NCBI RefSeq assembly: GCF_001761485.1 | Contig: NC_090774.1 | Coordinates: 2,790,001 to 2,854,000, forward strand | From: Yarrowia lipolytica | Taxonomy: Eukaryota > Ascomycota > Dipodascomycetes > Dipodascales | Length of the DNA: 64,000 nucleotides | Direction: 5' to 3' | Shown: positions 20,696 through 28,978 of the stretch, piece by piece | Position numbering within the stretch: position 1 is the first letter of the stretch | Layout: each line of letters begins with the position of its first letter | Notes under the pieces: model-generated | Told to the model about the DNA's origin: nothing | The model's database searches: none | Seen by the model: only the letters and a program-made list of their open reading frames with translations | Position numbers and translations under genes: made by a program

Positions 20696-21583
20696 ATGAT
20701 CAACGCTAACCCCGGCTTCTGGAACGGCCCCTTTCGAGTGAGTATCGCGCAGCGGGTTTCGAGAGCACAAAACGCCGCGGCCTGGCCGTAAACACACCCA
20801 GAAATGGCTATGTCAATCGACACAAGGTGACCCCAACACCAAAGAGACGTGGTGGGTGGAACGAATGACCGTATGAATGGAACGACCATATGAATGGAAT
20901 GAACAGCTGATTCACTCTCGGGTCTTTCGTTTGTGCCACGTCACCGAGATGTCTGCAGACTATGTAGAGACTGACTCCGTCTGAGCCCCACTAACACAAC
21001 CCAGTACCTTCGATGGTCTGCTCATAACCGACCCCATCTCTTCTTCGCCTTCGCCATTGGAATCGCCGGCCCTGTCGCCGCGCTCACACTGACTCCTCTA
21101 CGAAGAAAGTACCTTTACCCCGATCACAGCCCCCTTCCCCAATCATATCCTCGTGAGTATTATTAAGAGTTGTTGCGTTGCAATGGACGTCGGTGGTTGA
21201 CAAAACTGCCAGTCTGTCTGATGGTCTGTGATAGTCTGTGATTGGTCTGTGATGTTTGTGATTGTCTGTGATTTGTCTTGTGATTGTCTGTGGATTGTCT
21301 GTGGATTGTCTGTGATTGTCTGTGATTTTCTGTGATTGTTCTGTGATTGGTCTGTCTGGTAACTGGACGAGCTGATCCCAAGCCACCATGACTACCTCAA
21401 TCAACCGAATCAGACTGCAGTCGACTAGATCAACTGACCAGACTACTGAGCTTCTACGGTCTGAGTCGCAGGCCCTGCGGTCATCGGCTCATACCGTCAG
21501 CCTCCACTGCACCCCATTTTTACTATACTAACCGAGTCCCCCAGCGTGCTCGAGAGCAGCTCACTGGCTTCGATGACGAGTAA
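20696..21583 (+). CDS. Complex I 9-kDa accessory subunit (NI9M/NUO9.5 type), three exons
   Basis: Three short exons, 20696-20737, 21005-21152 and 21537-21583, encode 78 residues (about 9 kDa). Exon 1 reads MINANPGFWNGPFR, exon 2 continues YLRWSAHNRPHLFFAFAIGI and AGPVAALTLTPLRRKYLYPD, then PLPQSYP, and exon 3 adds LPQRAREQLTGFDDE. The order FW..P.RYLRW, a single membrane segment with GxxGP, PxRR(K), then P.P.(S/T)YP.P.R and a final GFDD/GYDD is the pattern I know for the fungal NUO9.5 / NDUFA3-related subunit; Y. lipolytica's version is called NI9M. It would be a single-span subunit of the membrane arm of mitochondrial NADH:ubiquinone oxidoreductase. Both introns begin GTGAGT and end with CTAAC close to AG, and both junctions keep the frame. 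No exon is long enough to be noticed on its own. Confidence 0.85.
20738..21004 (+). other. Intron 1 of the complex I subunit gene
   Basis: 267 bases, from GTGAGT to ACTAACACAACCCAG. It interrupts the gene in phase 0 after codon 14. Confidence 0.88.
21153..21536 (+). other. Intron 2 of the complex I subunit gene, repeat-rich
   Basis: 384 bases, from GTGAGT to TACTAACCGAG, with the branch site next to the acceptor. Phase 1. The central part (21211-21360) is a degenerate tandem repeat of TCTGTGATTG-like units. Confidence 0.87.
21211..21360 (+). repeat. Intronic tandem repeat of TCTGTGATTG units
   Basis: More than a dozen degenerate 9-12-base units based on (G)TCTGTGATTG, all within intron 2. 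Confidence 0.88.
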
Positions 21584-22187
21584 ATAGCATGAATTCATTA
21601 GACTTATAAGTTGCACAGACCGAGGGACGGCACTTGGAGGAAGATGGTCGGTACAATTGGACTGTAGCCCAACCTGCCGCAACACTTCATGATGGAGTAC
21701 CAACGACCACCCGACAAGTTGGAGTCGTTCGGAAGGTGTATCTTGGAACAGTACATATATACTCGTACTTCTAGATGTTAATAGTCAGAACTCCAGATCA
21801 CACTGTTCCATTCATATAAATGTCCTGACAAGTAGGTGCAAGTGCAGACGTATGACCAACACCTCTTCTCCGAGATTATGTTCGACAGATGATTAGTGTA
21901 TTCTACTGTCTAAGCACAGCCCTTCGTCATTTACATATCAACTGGTACATACAGTACTCGTTCCTCTGAGCTCTTAGATCATCTTCACCTGTTTCATGGA
22001 AGCGATCTCGTCACCTGATATGTTCCAGCTGCTACCCCGTTGCTGCTACTTCTGTTACTCATTCTTCGGTGGCTTACTCGTTAAGAACTAACAACTCGTT
22101 TCGCACGCTATTCGCTCATCGGTTACTCATTTTGTTCATTTCGTTCGAGCAACGCGCTATGCTCGTCACTCGCCCTAGCTATATACA
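21584..22187. other. Convergent intergenic region
   Basis: No gene seen between the ends of the complex I subunit gene and the uL22m gene. TACTCGTACTT-like words and CTCGTT/ACTCATT repeats occur at 21750-21770 and 22070-22150. Confidence 0.5.
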
Positions 22188-23066
22188 TTACCATCGGTAG
22201 TCAGACTTGAGGTACCCATCTCCCACCTTTCGGGTCTCGTGCTGGAACACGGGCTTCTTGGCCAGGCGCTTGTACTCCTTGTCACGGGCCTCTCGCTGCT
22301 GGGTCACGGGGGTTCGCAGAATAGCCCGGATGTGGATGTACTCGGCGTGTTTCATGCCGGCTCGTCCTCGGCCCTTCGGGTCCACGAACCGGAACTTTCG
22401 GGGGTCCGAGCCGACCCAGATCTCGTCAATGTACAGAGTCTCGGGGTCAATGTTCATGTCCTTGGCGGCGCTGACTCCTCGCTGGAGCAGCTCAGCAACG
22501 GGTCGGCCCATTCGCTTGGCAGAAAACTGGCACTGAGTGATGGCCTCACGCACGTTCATCTTACGCAGCATTCGCAGCAGCAGCTGGGCCTTCTTCCAGG
22601 TGCCGTCGATTCGGTACGACTTGCAGTAGACAGAGGGCTCGAACGCCTTGATCTCGTTGGGCGACAGCACCATCTGGTACTCCCGGCCGTCGACAGACAC
22701 CTTTTTGGTCTTGTCGTAGCCCTTGTGCTGGCTCTGGTAGGCGTCCCACAGCCGCTGCTTGAGGGCGGTGCCGTACTTTGCAATACCCACCTCCGCCTCG
22801 CCCTTTTGCTCGGCAATGTACTCCTGCAGCTTGGTGTCGTTTTTGAACGATGGCAGCTTGCCCTTGGTCTCGTCGGCGTTCTGCTCGACCTCCTTGGATC
22901 TCTTGTTTGCCGTCGCCTTGTCCAGATCCTGCTTGATGGACTCCTTGTTTTCTGTCATGCTGCCGAACCAGTCGTTGGATCGCGCGGCGGTAGAGTGGAA
23001 CGGCCGCAGGGCAACCAGCCGGGAGGCCGGCGCCACGCTTTTGCCAAACATCTTCTTCCACAGCAT
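22188..23066 (-). CDS. MRPL22: Mitochondrial large-subunit ribosomal protein uL22m
   Basis: A 292-residue protein. The N terminus (MLWKKMFGKSVAPASRLVAL, then RPFHST) is a basic, amphipathic mitochondrial targeting sequence with a likely cleavage near residue 25-35. A charged linker follows. The C-terminal half is a ribosomal L22 domain: KSYRIDGTWKKAQLLLRMLR, then VREAITQCQFSAKRMGRPVAELL, and the hooked C-terminal part with GRAGMKHAEYIHIRAILR. In mitoribosomes uL22m lines the polypeptide exit tunnel. The length matches fungal Mrpl22 (about 300 residues). The ATG at 23066 is the natural start. No intron is seen. It sits upstream of, and on the same strand as, the Ers1-like gene, with a 1-kb gap. 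Confidence 0.93.
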   Translation of the reverse strand: MLWKKMFGKSVAPASRLVALRPFHSTAARSNDWFGSMTENKESIKQDLDKATANKRSKEVEQNADETKGKLPSFKNDTKLQEYIAEQKGEAEVGIAKYGTALKQRLWDAYQSQHKGYDKTKKVSVDGREYQMVLSPNEIKAFEPSVYCKSYRIDGTWKKAQLLLRMLRKMNVREAITQCQFSAKRMGRPVAELLQRGVSAAKDMNIDPETLYIDEIWVGSDPRKFRFVDPKGRGRAGMKHAEYIHIRAILRTPVTQQREARDKEYKRLAKKPVFQHETRKVGDGYLKSDYRW

Positions 23067-24076
23067 GGTTGTGTGTGCTGTTATACGGTCAGTGAGGGCT
23101 CGTATGGTGATGCGTCAACTGGAGATAGATTTTTCAGGGTACGGGTTAACAGAGAGTCAACCTAAACGGGAGAAACTGCAACAACCGTGAGACAAGAGTA
23201 TACTGTCGGAGCCGAATCGGAGTTAGGAGCGATATAAGTGGTTGTAGGAAGGAATCTTGTCCTCGTTTACACATAAGTCGGTCGAACAACACCAATAATC
23301 ACCTCATTCTTCAATCCCCATCCTTTCTTCAACCCATGCAGTAGTCTGGAGAGTGGTGTCGGGTCCCGTGGGTTCGATTCCAGGTTGTGTTCATTCTTGT
23401 ATGCACTTTTAGAATTGTTAATATGTTGATGAAGAGCACGGTTTTTGGTTATCCTGGGGTCTACGTATGTATTAATTCTGTCTTTTGAATATCTCTACTA
23501 TCATTACTTGTTTCAGTAGACACCTCCTCTCTATATATACTCGGATATATTGACATGATTTAGTATACACAGCCAACAGAGTGGTTATTATTGGTACTGG
23601 ATTAGTAAGCAATGTAAGATCACGTGAGAAGACACAACCGAAACAGCTGTCTCAGATTCTTCGCTCTTGACACTTGTATCTCTCTCATGGTGTCTGGAAG
23701 CCCGCAACCGAGACATATAGCATGGTCTTTTTTAGTTGACTTTTAGTTGAAAGAAGAAGTTGTGATGGGTTTCTGTCTGGTGCTCCAGTTGCTTTCGTAG
23801 AGAAAAAAGCGTATAAAACTGTAGAGCAGTGTCACACAGTCTCCGATATATACTATTGACATGATATTTCTGTTACAAACTCGCCCATTCGACACAGTTA
23901 TGTGATTTCAAGCTGATACTTTACTTGAATGTTTAGTTGACAAGTGTGTCTGGCGTGGGTCCGAATACAACGACTACAGTGCTCTTTGAGATTTGCAGTG
24001 TCCACTCTCTCTACCCTCTCATGTCATAATCATTAAATATGTAAATGCAGTGTATCACGATTTTCTATCCTCACGG
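23067..24076. other. Intergenic region with tRNA-like B-box
   Basis: No gene supported. 23067-23200 is the promoter region of the uL22m gene. At 23371-23381 GGTTCGATTCC matches a tRNA B-box, but the arms do not pair (see rejected list). TATATA words lie at 23535-23545 and 23846-23852. The right end is the 3' flank of the Ers1-like gene. Confidence 0.5.
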
Positions 24077-24982
24077 TCACGCCATGTCTCTCAGTTCCAC
24101 CTCGCCCGAACGCAACAGTCGATGGCCCTCATCGCTGTCGTCTTCTTCTCCCATCACTTCCACGTCCACGGGCTTCACGTACTTCCTCTTGACCAGAGGA
24201 CGACATCCCTTGTATTTCACCTGCTGGTAGAGCAGAACGAGATCCCAGAAAAAGCGGAACCAGCATGCCCAAAAGAGACCCGAGGGACGCACGGCCCGCA
24301 CGACTTTGTTTCGGTTTCTCTCCTTGGTGGGCTTGGCCTTTTTGGCGCCCAGAACGTCGAGAATCCCGAAAAACGCGCCCGCCAGATCCAGCACAATGAG
24401 CAAAAACGACGAGCCCACACAGCTCTGCACCGTCCAGTTGCACGACACCTGCGGCACGTAACGGGCGTAGACGCTGAAGTCTCCGATGATTCCAAGCCAG
24501 TCCACCACGTCAATGAACTTGATACCCAGATAGCCGACTCCAGGAGGCGAGGGCACCTTTGCAAAGGGATGGGACTTGACCGCCATCAGCAGGAACACAA
24601 GCACGCCGAAAAAAAGACCCATAATCACCTTGCATTCCAGAGACCACGACTGCGCATTGGTCTGGGTGTGTCTGTATGAATACCACGCCTGCACAGCACA
24701 CACGCCCCACACCAATGACTCGTTCAAGTCAATTAGGGCAATCACCCCGGACGCGCTGGGCATATCAAACGCTAACGGGTATCTCTGCACAAACTGCCGA
24801 TGGACCAGATCGCTGTTGATGTATGTGAGGGTGAAGACGAAATGACACACCGCCCCCACGAACGCCCAGAGTCCGTAGTCGAGCGAAAAGCCAGCCACCG
24901 ACGACCGTTTGTTGTTGAGAACGGCCTGCGGATACGGCGTAAGCAGCCGCAACGCCTGGTGCAAATATATCCATCCCGTCAT
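24077..24982 (-). CDS. ERS1: PQ-loop transporter, cystinosin/Ers1-like
   Basis: A 301-residue membrane protein with about seven hydrophobic segments. The first PQ-loop motif is near residue 17 (YPQAVLNNKRSSVAGFSLDY) and the second is YVPQVSCNWTVQSCVGSSF around residues 178-196, followed by LLIVLDLAGAFF; this double PQ-loop layout is that of cystinosin and S. cerevisiae Ers1. Cystinosin exports cystine from lysosomes with protons; the fungal relatives are vacuolar/endosomal. The cytosolic tail is charged (EEDDSDEGHRLLRSG) and holds an acidic di-leucine-like signal fitting vacuolar sorting. The ATG at 24982 opens directly into the first membrane segment. The exact substrate in this yeast is inference; other PQ-loop carriers (basic amino acids) are less likely because of the cystinosin-like second loop. 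Confidence 0.82.
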   Translation of the reverse strand: MTGWIYLHQALRLLTPYPQAVLNNKRSSVAGFSLDYGLWAFVGAVCHFVFTLTYINSDLVHRQFVQRYPLAFDMPSASGVIALIDLNESLVWGVCAVQAWYSYRHTQTNAQSWSLECKVIMGLFFGVLVFLLMAVKSHPFAKVPSPPGVGYLGIKFIDVVDWLGIIGDFSVYARYVPQVSCNWTVQSCVGSSFLLIVLDLAGAFFGILDVLGAKKAKPTKERNRNKVVRAVRPSGLFWACWFRFFWDLVLLYQQVKYKGCRPLVKRKYVKPVDVEVMGEEDDSDEGHRLLRSGEVELRDMA

Positions 24983-25638
24983 AGCTGGGTCGATATGCCG
25001 TAATTATATATGAGATGAGGTATATATTGAGACCGCGTATGCATGCTTGGTGCAGTATGCATAAACCTTAATATGATACATTATATAGCGGGGTGAGTTG
25101 GATATTGAGGTTGGCTGATATTGAGGTTTTGTCGATTGGGGAAAGGAGATTGGCGAATTTGGTAGACAGAAGAGATATTGTGATACATGTTCACACACTC
25201 TGCGGTTCATCCAGTACTTTGTAAGCGTAATATAGATTCGACTGTAACTTGCCCATTATTCTCACAGGCGACTAAAGAATAAAAGAAATGGATTCCTCAG
25301 ATACAGAGGATCATTTTGGTACCAGGAACGGGTGGTTTAGATGGCGTTCATGTGCTGTTATGTGTTACTTTGACTTGTTATGTTGATGTTCTACTTAGAG
25401 AGAGTGGGAGTGCGGCAAGTGCGTCGCGGCAAGGGGTGTGTTTCCCCTGTTTTTTTTTTCCCCCTCTTTTTTCTTCTTCTTTCTACTCATCGCTTTACCA
25501 CCCTCCTTTGGCGCATCTAACACTCCAACCATAGTCCTTCGACTCAATCGCCCAATTTGATCTCTTCACTTGTCACCAACCTCTCCTGTGCAGTTGTCAT
25601 GTGCTCCACCACAACTCCTCTTCCTGGCGACATGACAA
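24983..25638. other. Divergent promoter region ERS1-like / ARL2
   Basis: No gene seen. A T/C-rich tract at 25450-25495 lies about 150-190 bases before the ARL2 ATG and is typical of yeast promoters or leaders. Confidence 0.5.
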
Positions 25639-26262
25639 ATGGGGCTACTCACGATCATCAAGAAACAAAAGCTCAAGGATAAGGAGATCCGTGTGCTCAT
25701 GCTGTGAGTGAGAGGAAGCGACGTGTCTGGGTGTGAGAGGGAACAGTACTAACACAGTGGTCTGGACAACTCGGGCAAGACGACGATAGTCAAGAAGATT
25801 CTCAACGAGGACGTGAACGAGGTGTCTCCGACGCTGGGCTTCAACATCCGCACGGTGACAAGGGGCCAGTACAAGCTCAACATCTGGGACATTGGCGGCC
25901 AAAAGACTCTGCGACCTTTCTGGAGAAACTACTTTGAGAAGACGGACTTCATGATCTGGGTGGTAGACGCCAGTGCCACCGACCGACTCCACGATTGCCG
26001 CAAAGAGCTGCAAGCGATTCTCAACGAGGACCGACTGGTTGGAGCCGGAGTGCTCATCTGGATCAACAAGCTGGATCTGGTGGACCCAGATCAGCGGGAC
26101 AAGACCGTTGAACGCATCAGCGGCCATCTGGACCTCGACCAGATCCCCGAGGGCCACAACACCACCATAATGGGCTGCAGTGCGTACACGGGGTACAATT
26201 TGGACGCAGGCATGGATCTGGTGGTGAAAGAGGTGTCTGAACGGTTGTTTTTGTTTGATTAG
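25639..26262 (+). CDS. CIN4: Arl2/Cin4-type small GTPase, two exons
   Basis: Exons 25639-25703 and 25758-26262 encode 189 residues starting MGLLTIIKKQKLKDKEIRVL. The G-protein motifs are complete: P-loop GLDNSGKT (23-30), switch-I Thr47 in SPTLGFNI, WDIGGQ (65-70), NKLD (125-128) and the SAYTG-type G5 (CSAYTG). MGLLTIIKK, and the absence of an acylation-type sequence beyond Gly2, match Arl2 rather than Arf or Arl1. Arl2/Cin4 works with tubulin cofactors in folding and dimer assembly of tubulin. The 54-base intron (25704-25757) runs GTGAGT to TACTAACACAG and sits inside the codon just before GLDNSGKT. It is followed in the same direction by SPT8, 0.7 kb away. Confidence 0.95.
25704..25757 (+). 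other. Intron of ARL2/CIN4
   Basis: 54 bases, GTGAGT to TACTAACACAG. Splicing joins VLML to GLDNSGKT in frame. Confidence 0.95.
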
Positions 26263-26995
26263 GAACGAGGAGCGAGGAGCGAGGAGCGTCTACAGTCAAG
26301 ACTGGACTAGGAGAAAGTCGAAAACGTCGAAAAGTTGCATCTAAACGACGAAAAGAGGGTCTTTAAGTCATCAGTGCACGGCAGAAGAACCAAAGTGCTT
26401 GAACTGGAGGAGAATGTGGGTTGAATGGAGTGTGTACTACCTACAGTACTTACAATACTTGGTAACTGAGTTGTATACCCAGCTGTCAGGAATATGAAAC
26501 CAGGTGGTTTTCGAACCCGATAATTTTCATAGATGGATAGAATAGATCTCAAGTACTGAATTATTTGTACGAGTACTGACATTTTGTACTTGTTCTTCTA
26601 CTCGTACTTACTCAGTTCTTTTTTATTCTTTTTTTATTTTTTATATATATTTTTTATATTAATTTTTACACTCACCTTTCCTTCTCTTTTAACTAATGGT
26701 TCTCTAGTTTAGTTGACTAATATTAGATCTTAGTTAAGTGGGTTTCGATACATACTGCCGTTCTCATGCTCGTTTTAAAAGTAGTTCCTTTTTCGTAAGA
26801 CTGATGAAATTACTGAAGAAATGACAATACTCTCACCTTTGTGTTTGTGTCACTCTCTGTGGCCCCATTGTGAATATAAATGCCCCCTCGTGTCCCCCTC
26901 TGTCCCGCTGTGCACTCCCGTTTAACTTTGGCGGTTGCAACATGCGGAGCTAAGTACGATACTTCCAGGACACTGCCAGTTTGCACGACACGCAA
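26263..26995. other. ARL2-SPT8 spacer
   Basis: No gene seen. A direct GAGCGAG repeat follows the ARL2 stop. 26615-26670 is very T- and AT-rich. An ATAAAT element at 26876-26881 lies about 120 bases before the SPT8 ATG and may act as a TATA-like box. Confidence 0.5.
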
Positions 26996-28735
26996 ATGTC
27001 CAAAGACGACTTTCTCGACGACAAGGCGCTGAACCAGCTGGAGGAGGAGGACGAGGAGGAGGACGACCAGCAGCATGAGAACGAGGACGATTTGTTTGAA
27101 GACGCGCTGGAAAACAACATGGAGATGGACGACACGGAGGATGTGGTGATGGGCGATGGAGACGAGGAGGCAGAAGACGAAGAGGTCGAGGAAGAGGAGG
27201 ACGAGGAGGTGGTGACGAGGTCCAAGTCAAACGGCCACATGGCGGCGTCGACGTCGAACGGATCGCACATTGTCTTTGATGACAGTGGCTCCAGCGACAT
27301 TCCCGAACATGTGCTCAAGTACACCGGCCGCAGAAACATTCCGCTCTGTACCAACACAGACTCGTGCGAGGGCTACGACATTGTGCCATACGTGGCGGCG
27401 ATCCACAGCTGTCCCGTGCATGCGATAGATCTGTCGTGGGAGCTAAAGTGGATGTTTACCGGTGGCCAGGACGGCTTTGTGCGCAAGTACGATTTTTTTG
27501 CGTCCGTCAACGGCAAGCTGCCCCTGACGGTAGCCCAACGGCATCCGTTTGTGGACTGTGTGACCAAGGCTGGCGTTCTGACGTCGTACTGGGAAAACGA
27601 ACAGCCCGTTTATGAAACAGACATCAAGCCTAAGGATGGGCTCTACGAGCCCAAGCTGTCGTGCGTGTACTCGCTGGCGGCGCATTCGCGGTGTCTGTGG
27701 CTGCTTTCGGGTTTGCAGAGTGGAGGAATCACGCTGATGAGCGTACGACACAACGAGGGCCAGATCCAGGCGTACCTCGAGAAACATACGTCTACGGTAT
27801 CGGTGCTGGTTCTCAACCAGTGGGAGAACAGACTCTTGTCTGGATCGTGGGACAAGACCGTCAACGAGTGGGATTTGGACACGGGCAATGTGGTTCGGAC
27901 GTTTGACGGCATTTCTGGCCAGGTCAGCACCGTGCAGTATCAGCCAGTCGGAGGCGCAATAGTGTCTCGAAATCTGGGTCTAGAGGGGCTGGATAGTGAC
28001 AGAACGGCCCGGGGCAAAGAGATTCTCGAGGGAGACGAGGAGGAAGACGACGACAAAAGCATGGGGTCGTTGTTCGGGTCGGACGAGGAGGAGGAGGGCG
28101 AGTCCGAGGTGAAAAAGGAGGAGGTGGACGTGGCAGCAGATAAGGAGGCCAGCGAAAGTGTCAAGCCAGGTGATGGTGATGGCAGCGAAGAGCCGACCCG
28201 CAACACTACCTCGGAGTCCATATTTCTCACGTCGGCCATTGATGGAACAGTAGACATTTGGGATAGACGGCAGCAGCAGCGAATCACACGAATTGCGGTG
28301 CCTCAAGGCACCCCGCCGTGGTGTATGAGTGCATGCTGGTCGACCGACGGAGACCGCATCTACGTTGGTCGACGAAACAGCACGGTGGAGGAGTTTTCGC
28401 TGCGAGGCAATGTGCACGAGCCATCTAAGGTGTTCAAGTTCCCGTCCGTGTCAGGTGCCGTGAGCACCGTGGCTGCCATGCCCAATAACCGACACGTGTT
28501 GTGCGGCTCTCACGACAATGTTCGGCTGTACGACGTGCAGAGCTCCAAGCAGCAGGCTGTGCCGTTCTGGATTGTGCCGGGACATCAGGGCGGTATTCTG
28601 TCGTCCATCAAGGTCGATCCTAGTTGTCGATACATGGTCACCTCCAGTGGAGACCGAGGCTGGAGTGGAACCACCAGTACAGATGTTGCCTTGGTGTACG
28701 AGATTGATCCCATTGTCGGCACCAAGAATCTGTGA
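26996..28735 (+). CDS. SPT8: SAGA complex subunit Spt8, WD40-repeat protein
   Basis: A 579-residue protein starting MSKDDFLDDKALNQLEEEDE (ATG at 26996). Residues 1-80 are extremely acidic (Asp/Glu runs). The stretch HVLKYTGRRNIPLCTNTDSC and the WD40 repeats that follow (AAIHSCPVHAIDLSWELKWM, FTGGQDGFVRKYDFF, LLSGSWDKTVNEWDL, FLTSAIDGTVDIWDRR, YVGRRNSTVEEFSLRG) match fungal Spt8. A second acidic loop (about residues 340-395) splits the propeller, as in yeast. Spt8 binds TBP within the SAGA coactivator and regulates its delivery to promoters. The length is close to the S. cerevisiae protein (602 residues). No intron is seen. It converges on the PPR-like gene across a 243-base gap. Confidence 0.95.
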   Translation: MSKDDFLDDKALNQLEEEDEEEDDQQHENEDDLFEDALENNMEMDDTEDVVMGDGDEEAEDEEVEEEEDEEVVTRSKSNGHMAASTSNGSHIVFDDSGSSDIPEHVLKYTGRRNIPLCTNTDSCEGYDIVPYVAAIHSCPVHAIDLSWELKWMFTGGQDGFVRKYDFFASVNGKLPLTVAQRHPFVDCVTKAGVLTSYWENEQPVYETDIKPKDGLYEPKLSCVYSLAAHSRCLWLLSGLQSGGITLMSVRHNEGQIQAYLEKHTSTVSVLVLNQWENRLLSGSWDKTVNEWDLDTGNVVRTFDGISGQVSTVQYQPVGGAIVSRNLGLEGLDSDRTARGKEILEGDEEEDDDKSMGSLFGSDEEEEGESEVKKEEVDVAADKEASESVKPGDGDGSEEPTRNTTSESIFLTSAIDGTVDIWDRRQQQRITRIAVPQGTPPWCMSACWSTDGDRIYVGRRNSTVEEFSLRGNVHEPSKVFKFPSVSGAVSTVAAMPNNRHVLCGSHDNVRLYDVQSSKQQAVPFWIVPGHQGGILSSIKVDPSCRYMVTSSGDRGWSGTTSTDVALVYEIDPIVGTKNL

Positions 28736-28978
28736 GGTGGGTGGAGACTGGGTTGGATAGATGGAGACTGGGTTGGATTGCCCATGACTGATCCTTCAAA
28801 AGCCCTTTGTAACAGTATTAATGTATTATATGAATGGTCTTGCACGACCATACGGGTACACACCACACGGGCCTAACCCGAGAAGTACACATCTTGGTAA
28901 TAATCATAATGTATTGTCGTCATACTATTCCTTTTTCCTCCTTCCTATCACATGCATATATACAGAAAAATGTCGGTG

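Noticed and set aside
23342-23395. tRNA-like B-box (GGTTCGATTCC) with an A-box-like word TCTGGAGAGTGG
   Set aside because: T-arm, D-arm and acceptor do not pair, and the A-to-B spacing is too short. At best a decayed tRNA. A similar B-box on the minus strand at about 16880-16893 fails in the same way.
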